Source: Prorocentrum cordatum (taxonomy: Eukaryota > Sar > Dinophyceae > Prorocentrales > Prorocentraceae). From it: DNA of 64,000 nt. The stretch lies in assembly GCA_963575745.1 (NCBI GenBank), contig CAUYUJ010001703.1, positions 366,001 through 430,000 of the forward strand. The letters run 5' to 3'. The notes under the pieces are model-generated. The model searched no databases. It was not told the origin of the DNA and saw only the letters and a list, made by a program, of their open reading frames with translations. Below are positions 22,045 through 32,507 of the stretch, in pieces (position 1 is the first letter of the stretch; each line of letters starts with the position of its first letter). Both the position numbers and the translations under genes were made by a program.

Positions 22045-23057
22045 CTAGGTAGGCATGGCATCATGCGCCCCCAGTCCGACCACTGGGAAGTAGCCTCTCG
22101 CGTTCTTCACCTCGTTGATGAGCTTCCGAGCCTCCAGGAACGTGCGAGAGGCGGCGAACGCCGTTTCCGTCCACTCGTCAGCTCGCTCTTCTCCGGGAAG
22201 TACAGCCGCCGCTAGACTTTCGTCTTGTCCCGGATTCTCCTCTGCGATCGGGGTTTCACCGATCGTCGCCGTCACGAGCTCCTCGGCGGCTGCCATCGCC
22301 GTCTCCGTCAGGTCGGTGGCCTCTCCGAAGCCGTCCTGGTAAGCCTCATCGTAGATCTCCTCCGCGTATGCAGTCAGCTCGTCTATCTGCTCCGGGTCCT
22401 CGAAGATTGCGTGCACTCCTTTCTGGACGTGTACCCTTTCTGCTTATCTCTGGCAGCCAACTGCTCTTCGGACCATTGCTCTGCCAGCGCCTTCTTCACG
22501 TCCTGGTGCATGTACGAGTTGCCTTTAGGACCAGATGTCGCTAGCACCGCCGCTTGCTCGGATGGATCCAGGCCTGTACCAACTAGCAAGATCAGCCCTA
22601 GGATGAACTCGTGCATGAAGCCCGTCGCTGGAATGTCATTGCGCACCGCGTGGAGGGCCTTGCCGATCTTGCTGAGATGAATGTCAAACCTCGAGACCCA
22701 CGTCTTTGGTCCCTCGCCAGGGTTCCTGTAGATGCCTCTCATGAACTCTCTCCACTTCGACACTGCCTCCTGCATCGCCACGGTACCTCGAACGCCCTGC
22801 AGCGCATTCACGACTCTCTCGGCACCGTCTTCCAAGACTAAGTCGTCTAACAAGACCTTCTTGGCTTCGTGCCACTGCTGGGAGTCCTCGTCCATTGCTT
22901 GCACCAGCCTAGGGCCCAGGTAGACTCTGTCCTCCTTCTTGGTGCCGAGGACCCACAGCTTCACCTTCTCTTCGAAACTCTCGAGTGTCGAAGCCTCGCC
23001 ATTCCACACTGGAATCTTGACTCCACTCTGTCCTGACTCCATCCTTCTTGATGTCAC
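22045..23057 (-). pseudogene. copia gag-like region
   Basis: It starts with an ATG at 23057 (MTSRRMESGQSGVKIPVWNG). IPVWNGEASTLESFEEKVKL is typical of the start of copia Gag. The helix-rich body continues to about 22425, where a frameshift moves the reading frame; it then continues as EDPEQIDELTAYAEEIYDEA to 22045. Two in-frame stops (TAG near 22045 and a TGA soon after) separate it from the zinc knuckle. Confidence 0.75.
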
Positions 23058-23499
23058 AGGAGATCGAGTTATTCACCTCGACGTAGGCTGCCACTTCGTC
23101 TCGCTACCAATGTCAGCGGAGCGTGTTGTCCACGGATCTCAGCCTTCCGCTTCGAAATGTCCTCACAATATCTGATGATGTATATCTTGATATACGGCGG
23201 GGTTACAGCTCGGTAGAGCTCCTATATTCCCAACTCCAATCAATTGATGTCAAACGAGAGAGACAGCGAGAAGCAATCTTATTCCAAACAATCCAGGCGT
23301 ACGTGTGCGGTCCCCCTGAGTTCCGGACCGAGTTTTTTGAAACTCACCAGACTGGCCCTAGTCTGGCTTCGCGCCAGAATGGCTGCGGACAGGCGGCCTA
23401 GGCAGGGCTGCACAGGGCTCTCACTGGGGCTCCCTGGGCTCACATACTCACAGAGGGTTGTCTCTACCTTCTCAAAGTATCGAACTTCGAACGAGACTG

Positions 23500-24180
<681 letters not shown>

Positions 24181-25029
24181 TCATTTCCACAGGCACCCGG
24201 AGCGCCCGGGATCGGCGGCACTGGCCGGAGGCCACTACAATATCTGACCGCAACCGCAACCGCGCATCTGCATCAAAGCGACGCGATCGAGAACCGAACT
24301 CAAGAAGCGGGGGCAATCACGTCTTTTCCGCACCAGGGCCAAAGAACAAGCGAGAACCGCTCGCCTCAGCGGGCTCCGAGGTATATTGAGTATCTACGCA
24401 TGTCACCATCAAATAATGAAAGCTCGGAATCCCATCCACCCTCCTCCTCCCGTGCGTACTTCAGCCAACGGGTTGTTGGTCGTACCAAGCGCAAGTGGTG
24501 TCTGGCTTCGCCTTCGGGACCATCCAGCGGCCGAACACCCTGGAGGCTAGCTGGCACGCCTGAGCCAGGCGCACTCTGGCCTGCGCCTGCTGCGAAAGGC
24601 TGCCATAGCTCTAGAACCAGCAGTGCCTTGCCCTGGCTGAGGTGCGCCGCGGCGAGTCGCGATTTTGAAAGCCATTGGATCCTGAGGTGATCTGGTCACG
24701 TGGGACAGGGCTCAAGAATCCGCCCTCCCCAGGCTCTCCACAGAGGCTCCTGCAAATGCACATGCCACCTACCGCCCGTGCGTCAAGATGTGTCCAGCAA
24801 TTTCTGGAGGTCATGCGAAGACTTCGGAGGCCTCCAGAGGCCCCCGTGAAAGCCCTCCTCCTCCTCCTCCTCCTCATCCTCCTCCTCCTCGACCTAGTCA
24901 CCGCCGGAGTGCTCCACACCAAGGCCGTCTTCCTCCCTTCCCTCACCTTCGGCGTCGTGTTCCTTCATTGCGGGCTCCCTGGAAGCCCGACCCCTTCCTC
25001 GGTCCTCATCCTGGCTGGTTAATGCTTCG
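24181..25029. other. intergenic, no gene recognised
   Basis: Nothing conclusive. A small CCT tract lies at 24855-24890. On the minus strand upstream of it a Glu-rich frame is followed by SSHDLQKLLDTS, which is protein-like but too short to call. Confidence 0.3.
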
Positions 25030-25150
25030 TGGGGCCTCGAGCTCTGCCTCCTCGATCTCGCCGGACCGGTCCACGTCGAGGCCCTCGAACATCTCTATGA
25101 TGTCCTCCGCAGACATCGTAACGTGTTCGACTGTTTTCCGACGCCTATCC
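25024..25150 (-). CDS. EF-hand exon fragment 3
   Basis: The minus strand encodes MSAEDIIEMFEGLDVDRSGE followed by IEEAELEA. The loop DVDRSGEIEEAE (25042-25077) is a canonical EF-hand, and the preceding helix IIEMFEGL is the expected E helix. A possible acceptor (GATAG) lies near 25150, downstream of a GA-rich tract. A stop follows at 25006. Gene identity is unknown; a Ca2+-regulated channel, kinase or calmodulin-like protein would all fit. Confidence 0.55.
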
Positions 25151-25930
25151 CGCTCTCTCTTTCTCTCTCTCTCTCTCTCTCGGTGTGTATATATGCTTGT
25201 ACAAATCACTACAAATGTCTGTTAGGCATAAGAGAATGTAGATGTACATGTGCGTGAATGTGTATAACATATAAACCATGACATCGATTACTGAATCATT
25301 ATCTCTCTCCATCTCTGGCCATGTCCTTCTATAGATCGTCTTCTGTCTAGCCTCTCTCTCCATACATATATGCATGTGTACATGTGTATATACAATCCCT
25401 CTCTAGGTATCTCTCCCACTATCTCCCTCCATCTCCCTCCATCTCTCCCTATCTCTCTCTCTCTGCCTCTCCCTGTCTTCACTTCTTCTATTGCACAGAC
25501 AGTCCTTGCAAGGGGGTTCTCACTCAGGTTCCTGACGTACCCGGAACGATTGGCCAAAGCTTCGCCACCGTGCCGCCAGTGCCGCTTCGTGCACGCCTCA
25601 GGGGGTCCACATGCGCTGGTCGGGTCTTCCCAGGCTGCGCCACGTTGCCGCCCGTGCCGCCTCGTGGGCACCTCGTGGTGGCCCCGTGCGCTGGGTGGAT
25701 TTCCCGCGATCCCAACGAACATCTATTGGGCATATAACCCACAACCCCAACACGGTGGCGGGACGTGCCGTAGGCAGCTGGATCCGCCGCCCCCTTTTGA
25801 TTTATCAACGGGGTGCCTGGCGTGCCGAACTATATGGCTTTTGGTTTTGTTTTTTTGTTCCAAAAGAACTCCCCCTGGGGCTGCGGCGCGTCCCGCCGGC
25901 CACCCTGAAGACCCGGTTGCAAACGGTTTT
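25151..25930. other. intergenic with CT microsatellites
   Basis: A (CT)n tract lies at 25153-25182 and CTCTCCNT-rich sequence at 25295-25470. No gene is recognised. Confidence 0.5.
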
Positions 25931-26985
25931 CCTGCCCCAGCTGGCCCCAAGATGGCCTCCAAGACGGCCAAGATGCCTCCAAGACGGCCAAGACGGCCTC
26001 CAAGACGGCTCAGATGGCCCCAAGATGCCTCCAAGACGGCCCAAGATGTACCCTAGACGGCCTAAGATAACCTGAAGGTGGCCCAACACGGTCCAAGAGG
26101 CCCCCAAGAGGCCTCCAAGACGGCCCAAGAGGCCTCCAAGAGGTCCTCCAGGAAGGCCCGAAGAGGCAAACATCATTGATTGTCCTTAGGTTTTGAAGGA
26201 TTTTGGCATTTGCACCTTTTCGGCTTTCCGACGGCCCCAGACGGCCCAAGAGACCCCCAAGATCGCCCCAAGATCGCCCAAGAGACGTCCAAGATGGCCC
26301 CGTGACGGCCCCAGAGGCCTCCAAGACTGCCCCAAGAGGGCCCCAAGACGGCCCAAGAGGCCTCCAAGACGCCCAAGATGGCCTCCAAGACGGCCAAGAT
26401 GGCCTCCAAGATGCCTCCAAGACGGCCAAGATGGCCTCCAAGACAGCTAAGATGGCCCCAAGATGCCTCCAAAACGGCCCAAGATGCTCCCAAGACGAAC
26501 TTAGATGGGCCCAAAAGGCCCCCAAGAGGCCTCCAAGGTGGCCCAAGAGGCCTCCAAGAGATCCTCCAGGAAGGCCCGACGAGGTCAAAATCATTGATTC
26601 TCTTTAGGTTTTGAATGATTTTGGCATTTGCACCTTTTTTGCTTTCGGACGGCCCAAGACGGCCCAAGAGGCCCCAGGGTCGCTCGAAGATCGCCCAAGA
26701 GGCCTCCAAGATGGCCCCATGACGGCCCAAGAGGCCCCCAAGACGGCCCCAGGAGGGCCGCAAGACGGCGCAAGGGGCCTCCAAGACGCCCTCGAGGGCC
26801 TCCAAGAACACGGCCAAGATGGCCTCCAAGACGGCTAAGGTGGCCCCAAGATGCCTCCAAGACGGCCCAAGATGCACCCAAGACGGCCTTAGATGGCCTC
26901 AAGATGGCCCAAGACGGCCGCAAGGCCCCCAAGAGGCCTCCAAGACGGCCCAAGACGTTCGGCCACATAGGCGCTTCCAAAAAGG
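25931..26985 (-). repeat. CAAGAYGGCCTC 12-mer minisatellite with higher-order structure
   Basis: Dozens of degenerate CAAGATGGCCTC / CAAGACGGCCC units. Two non-repeat inserts of about 75 bp (TTTTGGCATTTGCACC..., near 26170-26240 and 26590-26655) recur at a spacing of about 420 bp, giving a higher-order unit. Because the period is a multiple of three, minus-strand frames (LGASWGHLGRLGG-like) stay open for 200 codons; these are artefacts. Confidence 0.85.
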
Positions 26986-27029
26986 CAGGGGGCGGCGGTG
27001 ATTCGCCGTAGGCGTCTTAGATAAACAAA

Positions 27030-27085
27030 ATCCCACTTCATCCACGCACCCAGGAATGGTGGAAGACCGTTCGGCCCCCTAACTC
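27030..27085 (+). repeat. 57-bp dispersed repeat, partner at 27968-28024
   Basis: Shares CCACTTCANCCACGCACCCAG and GCCCCCTNACTCTG with 27968-28024. The two copies bracket the GGGTCGC and CAA arrays. Confidence 0.65.
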
Positions 27086-27594
27086 TGCCTTGCCAGCTGT
27101 ATTGCGGATTGCGCATGTGTAGAAGGTGGCAACACGAGTCAGAGCGAAAGGGCGCGCGGAACCAAACACTGTATGTAATGAATCAATGGCGGCGAGTTCG
27201 TCGAGTCGAAGTGCCACAATCTGGCTTCGGCGCAAGTGGCGCGCGCGGTCCGCCACAATTTGCAGCAATCTGGGGGGAGAACTCTTTTGCGCAGATGTTC
27301 ACACATTTGGATGCATTTCGGGATTTTCTAGCTCCGAAGCACAGGTTCCCAGTGGCCCTGGAGGAGCCCAGTTGCTGACGGACTCGGACTGGCCGGTCCC
27401 CGTCCTCTCGCTGCGTGCAAGAAGGCGAAGAGCACGGACAGAATACGTAGCACCCCGCATTGCGGATCAGAGTGGGGGCGGCGGGGACGTCGGCAGTCTG
27501 CGAGGCTCTGAAGAATTCCGCCGCAGGCGCAAACTTTTTCTAGCTATGAAAACGACCCCGCCGCAGGCGCCGATTTTTTGTTAAAACAATGTAA
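27086..27594. other. intergenic, no gene recognised
   Basis: No motif-bearing frame. A short duplicate CCGCCGCAGGCGC occurs twice near 27520 and 27560. Confidence 0.3.
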
Positions 27595-27800
27595 GTGGGT
27601 CGCAGGAGGGTCGCAAGTGGGTCGCGGGGGGGTCGCAGGCCGGGTCGCGGGTGGGTCGCGGGTTGGTCGCGGGTGGGTCGCGGGTTGGTCGCGGGTGGGT
27701 CGCGAGCGGGTCGCGGGGTGGGTCGGGGGTGGGTCCAGTTGGGTCGCGGGGTGGGTCGCGGATGGGTCGCGGGGTGGGTTGCGGGTGCGTCGCGGGGGGG
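27595..27800 (+). repeat. GGGTCGC-type G-rich minisatellite, second array
   Basis: Same GGGTCGCGGGTGGGTCGCG units as 540-735, with the same CGGCGCC-GCGGCGG flank on its left, so the repeat and its flank moved or duplicated together. Confidence 0.85.
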
Positions 27801-27814
27801 GGGCGACGACAACA

Positions 27815-27890
27815 AGCAACAACAACACCAACAATAACATACAAACAACCACAAACAACCAACATACAACCAACAACATACATCAACAAC

Positions 27891-27921
<31 letters not shown>

Positions 27922-27955
27922 CCAACACCAATACCAACAACAACAAGGCAACAAG
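27815..27955 (+). repeat. (CAA)n-rich microsatellite
   Basis: Interrupted CAA/CAACAC/CATACAA tracts that follow the G-rich array directly. Confidence 0.9.
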
Positions 27956-28431
27956 CAGAATCCTCACCACGGATCCCCACTTCAGCCACGCACCCAGGGA
28001 CAATGCATGATCGTTGAGCCCCCTCACTCTGACAAACACAGAGGCTGAATGCCTCGCAAATTTCTTGAGACGGCGCCGAAAACCACTCCCCGCAACCCTG
28101 ACGGCGCCTCCACCGCCCCCCCCCGGGGCGCGCTCTGCGCGCCGGGCGCAAAGGGCGTCGGGAGGGGAATCCCGCAGCGCCGACCCAACAAACCCATTCG
28201 GACCTGCGAGCGAGTATGCGTGTGCGCTTCGCCTGTGCGTGCGGAAAGAAAGCTTGCGGTCGGGAACTGTTGCTTGGCGTGTCGCGGCGGACCCAACGAC
28301 GCGCTATGCACTGCGAGCGGATAGCGCGTCGCTCCGCTCCGCGGGGGGGGGGACTGGGAAGTGGTTAACATGTCGCGCCGAGGTGTGCTGGAGCAAGGTT
28401 GGCGGCGCGACACGCTGAGCAATACCTCCCG

Positions 28432-28730
28432 ACCGTATCATCCTTCTTTGGTGCCACGGCGGAAGCGCTGCCCTGTGTTGCTGCGCTGTTCGTCTGGCAG
28501 ACAGGAAAGAAACGCCGCACATCCAAAGTATGCGGGCCTTCGCCCGAGACGTAGTCTACAGATTTGGTTGAACGTCTCACGCTCGCGAACCTACCCCGAA
28601 AAACTGTCCACTATGCTGTGAGTTGTGGCCGTTGCGAGCGTAGTAGTTTCACTATCAGGCTCCTCCCCCGAGGACGGCTTATCATCCCTTCTTATTGCCA
28701 CCGAAGAGGGACTGCCCTGTGTTGCTGCGC
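28432..28730 (+). repeat. pair of about 55-bp direct repeats
   Basis: 28432-28492 and 28676-28730 both run TATCATCC(C)TTCTT...GCCAC...CTGCCCTGTGTTGCTGCGC. Between them, 28573-28612 carries CGCGAACCTACCCCGAA, which recurs near 58199. Confidence 0.6.
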
Positions 28731-28744
28731 GCGGAGGCGTTGGC

Positions 28745-29080
28745 TCAGCTGGGAGGGCCGCCGGGCACGCCGAGCACCTGAGCGACCGTCTCCTCGGCCG
28801 AGGCGCTGCTGAGCAGCCGGCCGCCGGGCAGGACCGCGTCGACCCGCCCGAGCACGGGGCCCAGCCTGCCCGCACGATGCTCAGCCGCCAGCTGGTCGTA
28901 GATGTCGCCGAGAAGCGCAGCTGGCCCAGCCTGGACCCTGCAGCGCTCCGCCCCGCCGAAGGACAGGAAACGCATCGAATCGCCGTCGGACAACGCTTGC
29001 AGCAGGAGCGCCGGAAACAGATGGGCCTTGTACGTCAAGTCTCCCACCAGCTTTGGAATGTCGCACTGGCCACTGGAATC
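28745..29080 (-). CDS. exon of RCC1-like protein with ubiquitin-like tail (partial)
   Basis: Reading on the minus strand from about 29080: DSSGQCDIPKLVGDLTYKAH, then LFPALLLQALSDGDSMRFLS, ending ...AEETVAQVLG...GPPS at a stop. GQCDIPKLVGDLTY matches the repeat joint in the RCC1 gene at 31103 (ECDIPGLVGDLIYT), so the exon begins inside an RCC1 blade. Upstream stops imply a splice acceptor (TGGCCAG near 29068). The part GRVDAVLPGGRLLSSASAEE looks like a beta-grasp, ubiquitin-like strand pair (weak inference). Upstream exons were not found. Confidence 0.5.
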   Translation of the reverse strand, partial: DSSGQCDIPKLVGDLTYKAHLFPALLLQALSDGDSMRFLSFGGAERCRVQAGPAALLGDIYDQLAAEHRAGRLGPVLGRVDAVLPGGRLLSSASAEETVAQVLGVPGGPPS

Positions 29081-29334
29081 CCACCAGCCCTTTGGGCGAC
29101 AGGTGGTCTAAGGGTGATTGCTTTTTTCTTCCACAACCCCTCTTCCTGTCGGGGCGGGGAACCCTCCCCCTCCCCTCCCTGGGTTTTCTTTTGGGAGGGG
29201 GACCGATGTGTCAGAGGGACCTTTTTCGGCCAGTGGGGGGGGCCAATTTTGTCAACCCTCACGAGGATCGTGGCCCCCATGGGGGGGGGGGCAGACATCG
29301 GGAACCCCCACTCTTTTGACCGACCGCCTTCAAG

Positions 29335-29455
29335 ATGGTCCCAAGAGGCCCTCCAGGGCTCCCAAGAGGCCCCCAAGAGAGCCTCAAGAGCGCCCCAAGA
29401 GGCGCCCAAGAGGCCCCCTCAGCGGCCCCCAAGAGGCCCAACAAGCTCACCCGAG
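29335..29455 (+). repeat. short CAAGANGGCC-type minisatellite
   Basis: About ten CCCAAGAGGCC-type units of the same family as 25931-26985. Confidence 0.7.
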
Positions 29456-29469
29456 GCACGCAAGACGCC

Positions 29470-30125
29470 GTCTCGTCCTCGCCCTCCTCCTCGTCTTTCT
29501 CGTCCTCGTCCTCGTCCCCCTCCTCATCCTAATCCTCGTCGATCTTCTCGCCCTTATCCTCCTCATCCTCCTCTTCCTCCCGTTTCTCCTCCTTCTCCTC
29601 CTCCTCCTCCTCCTCCTCCTCCTCCTCCTCCTCGTCCTCTCGTTCTCATCCATATCCTTCGTCCTCGTCCTCGTAATTTCCCTCCTCCTCCTCCTCCTCC
29701 TCCTCCTCCTCCTCCTCCTCCTCCCTCCTCCTCCCTCCTCCTCCTCCTCTCCTCTCCTCCTCCTCCTCCTCATATCCTCCTCCTCCTCCTCCCTCCTCCT
29801 CCTCCTCCTCCTCCTCCTCGTTCTCATGATCCCCCTCGTCCTGTTCCTCCTCCTCCTCCACATATCCTCCTCCCTCCTCCTCCTCCTCCTCCTCCTCCTC
29901 CTCCTCCCTCCTCCCTCCTCCTCCTCCTCCTCCTGTTAACCCTCATAGTTATCGTCCTCCTTGTCTTCTCCTTCCTTCACTCCTCCTCCTCCTCCTCCTC
30001 CTCCTCCTCCTCCTCCTCCTCCTCCTCCTCCTCCTCCTCCTCCTCACTCTCTTAGTCCTCGTCCTCCTCGTCCTCGTCCTCCTTCTCCTCGTCTTGCTCC
30101 CTTTGCCTCCTCCCCTCCTCCCTCC
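29470..30125 (+). repeat. (CCT)n / (TCC)n microsatellite
   Basis: Nearly continuous CCT tracts with short interruptions. Leu-, Pro-, Ser-, Arg- and Glu-rich frames across it are artefacts. Confidence 0.95.
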
Positions 30126-31100
30126 TCGTCATCCTCCCCCTTTTCCTCCTCTTCCCCCCCCCACGCGTGCCCGGATATGGCCCTAACGCGCCGTCCAGAC
30201 CAGCCTTCCTCGCTGTTTAACTATGCGTGTCTCTTCCTCTCACCCCCCGTCAGCTCTCATGGGCATCGTTTCTGGAAAGGGCTGGTGTGGTGGGAATACC
30301 TGTTGGTCGCGGCCGCAAGCGAAGGCGCAGGCGGCGTCCGAAGTCAGCCCGGGCTACGAGCGACACCTAATTACCTAGCGCGTGCACCCACGGCTGCCGG
30401 AGCTGCCGCCGAGGGGCGCCGGGCGGTGCTGGGGGCTGAAGGCGGCCTGCAAGAGCTGCCAAGTGATGGTGGACATGTTTTTTGGTCGGCGGCCTCGTGA
30501 AGCGGGTCAAAAAGCGTCAAAACTCTAGCCGGGCCACGACTAGGCAGCGGAAAGCGGAGCGGAAAAGCAAGACAGGCGCAGCAGGGCGTCAGCTCAGAAG
30601 GGCGAAAAGAACTGGTAGACCCATTCCCGAAAATCCCGGTGGCAACCAGCGAGTTGACGCAGCCAAATGGTGGGAATATTTTGTTGGTTCGCGGTTCCAA
30701 GGCAAATGTCAGGGAGCGGACGCAGCGTCCGGGATGCGGTATATACGGAGCGACTTTGCGAACCCAGCCATCAATGTCGACAGCCGTCCTCACCAGCAAG
30801 GTATGCTCGCAGTTGCACATGCACCATACAATATGAACTAAATTCGCAAACAAACGCACATAGGCGCAGCAGCGAACCGAAGGGCACGAGCTGCAAGTGC
30901 GAAGACAGCAGAGTGAGTCGCCGATGCGGCGCCAGACTCGAGCTGACATTTCGAAAGCGAGCGAGCGACCAGCACACACAAGGCGAAACCATGCACAATG
31001 GTGAGGCAAAAAGGGGCCTGTCGCAACGAACTCACTGACGCCACAAGGTGGGTGGACCACGTAGAAGCCTTCAGAAGACGAGTGGTGGAAAAACGCGAAG
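30126..31100. other. intergenic, no gene recognised
   Basis: Short frames only, without motifs. The phrase GGTGGGAATA(C/T)...TGTTGGT occurs twice (near 30290 and 30668), hinting at an old duplication of about 40 bp. Confidence 0.35.
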
Positions 31101-31102
31101 CG

Positions 31103-31975
31103 TCAAGAATTGCTGCCGCAGGCCACGGCAGTGCCATTGCTCCTGAGCAGGACCGTGTGGCTAAGTCCAGCGGCAACCTGAGTGTAGGTCAGGGACCCCG
31201 GTGGCGTGTTCAAACGGCACTGGCCATCACTGTCCCTGCCACAAGCCACTGCGGCACCATCGCTCATGAGCAGCACCGTGTGATTATATCCAGCGGCAAC
31301 TTGCGTGCAAATGACAGGGCGATACAAGCCACTGTGGTACCCCTCCTGCAGCGGCAGGACGCCACACTGACCATGATCATTGCTACCGAAGGCCACGGCA
31401 ATACCATCGATCCTGAGCAGCACCGTGTGATTAAGTCCAGCGGCAAGCTGCGTGTAGGTAAAGCGACCCACCAACTCATGGAATCCGCACTGGCCATTAG
31501 AATTGTCACCGCAAGCTACGGCAGTGCCATCGCTTCTGAGCAGGACCGTGTGATTCACTCCAGTCGCAACTCGCGTGTAGATCAGATCTCCCACCAGCCC
31601 TGGGATGTCGCACTCACCATTAGAATTGTCACCGCAAGCCACAACGGTACCATCGCTCCTGAGCAAAACTGTGTGGCGGTCTCCAGCGGCAACTTGTGTG
31701 TAGGTCAAGCTCCCCACCAACTCTGGAAAGTTGCACTGACAATGACCACTAGAATTTCTACCACAGGCCGCGACGGTGCCATCGCTCCTGAGCAGGACCG
31801 TGTGGAACCTACCAGCTGCAACTTGCGTGTAGGTCTGGCCCTCCGCAAGCGGCGGGAGGCTGCACTGACCATCGCCGTTTAAGCCAAAGGCAGCGGCGGT
31901 GCCATCGCTCCTGAGCAAGACTGTGTGGAAGGCTCCAGCGGCGAACATGTGCACGAGAGGCCTGGCGGGGTCGGC
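31103..31975 (-). CDS. RCC1-repeat protein exon (seven repeats)
   Basis: Seven tandem repeats of about 50 residues, each with a core like HTVLLRSDGTAVACGDNSNG and a link like QCDIPELVGDLTYTQVAAG; the cores start near 31940, 31840, 31690, 31550, 31440, 31290 and 31140. Seven blades is the number in the RCC1 beta-propeller, a fold used in guanine-exchange factors and HERC-type ubiquitin ligases; the partner here is unknown. The frame is open from 32353, but residues upstream of about 31975 overlap a palindromic repeat, so the exon probably begins at an AG near 31975 (CGTCAG). It ends VACGSNS at a TGA. The repeats differ at many positions but keep the frame, so it looks functional. The 294-codon antisense frame is a shadow. 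Confidence 0.75.
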   Translation of the reverse strand, partial: ADPARPLVHMFAAGAFHTVLLRSDGTAAAFGLNGDGQCSLPPLAEGQTYTQVAAGRFHTVLLRSDGTVAACGRNSSGHCQCNFPELVGSLTYTQVAAGDRHTVLLRSDGTVVACGDNSNGECDIPGLVGDLIYTRVATGVNHTVLLRSDGTAVACGDNSNGQCGFHELVGRFTYTQLAAGLNHTVLLRIDGIAVAFGSNDHGQCGVLPLQEGYHSGLYRPVICTQVAAGYNHTVLLMSDGAAVACGRDSDGQCRLNTPPGSLTYTQVAAGLSHTVLLRSNGTAVACGSNS

Positions 31976-32132
31976 CTGACGTAGAACCGGAGCGAAAGGA
32001 AGAGGATCGTCAGGAGACAAAGCTCGAGCCCGAGGCGGCGCTGGGCCGGAGGCCTGGCTGGGGGCGGCAGACGGTGCGGTGACTTCGAAGCTCCAAAAGA
32101 CCTCGCCGCACGGTCTTGGGAGGCCTCTGAAT

Positions 32133-32290
32133 GTGAGTCCGAGTAGATGGGGTCGAGAGGTCGCGCTGTATCGCCGATGTCGGACCCGTCTGCCTGGAGA
32201 AATCTGGGCTCCACATCGAGCCGCATCGCCGATGCATCGTCGATGCGGCGCGATCCTCCGACCCCATCTGCTCGGGCCCCATGTGGGAGG
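32133..32290. mobile_element. TIR-bearing short element, family 1, copy B
   Basis: The left end is GTCCGAGTAGATGGGGTCG; the right end CGATCCTCCGACCCCATCTG is its near inverse. The interior carries GCATCGCCGATGCATCG palindromes. It sits about 160 bp upstream (minus-strand sense) of the RCC1 exon, in a probable intron or promoter. Confidence 0.65.
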
Positions 32291-32398
32291 CCTGGAGTTT
32301 CGGGACCCTGGAGAGACGGCGCTGGCGCGAAACGTGACGTTACCGGCCCCCACCCCCTGGCTGGTCGTGGGCGCCTCGTGGGCGCCCCCTGCGCTGTG

Positions 32399-32507
32399 TG
32401 TGTGTGTTTGTTTGTTTGTTTGTTTGTTTGTTTCTTTCTTTGTTTGTTTGTTTGTTTGTTTGTTTGTTTGTTTGTTTGTTTGTTTGTTTTTGTGTGTGTG
32501 TGTGTCT
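32399..32507 (+). repeat. (TTTG)n microsatellite
   Basis: About 25 tetranucleotide copies flanked by GT dinucleotide runs. Confidence 0.95.

Larger units (their letters stand above)
15155..23057 (-). mobile_element. degenerate Ty1/copia-type LTR retrotransposon
   Basis: Reading on the minus strand, the order is gag-like, CCHC knuckle, protease-like, SPPC domain, integrase, reverse transcriptase and RNase H. Integrase before RT is the Ty1/copia order. The body has several frameshifts and internal stops, a substituted protease Asp and a duplicated 3' end, so it is inactive. No LTR pair could be recognised by eye at 15.0-15.2 versus 23.1-23.5 kb. A TTGGTAGCGAGAC stretch just upstream of gag (minus strand, about 23100-23112) vaguely resembles an initiator-Met-type primer-binding site, but this is weak. 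Both flanks carry the same minisatellite. Confidence 0.9.

Noticed and set aside
25931-26985. Minus-strand ORFs of about 190-230 codons rich in GLLGRLGGLLGASW.
   Set aside because: They are translations of a 12-bp minisatellite whose period is a multiple of three, with no domain and no start context.
30998-31882. 294-codon plus-strand ORF with repeated EQDRV..SSGNL.
   Set aside because: It is the antisense shadow of the RCC1 repeats; the minus strand has the conserved HTVLLRSDG cores.
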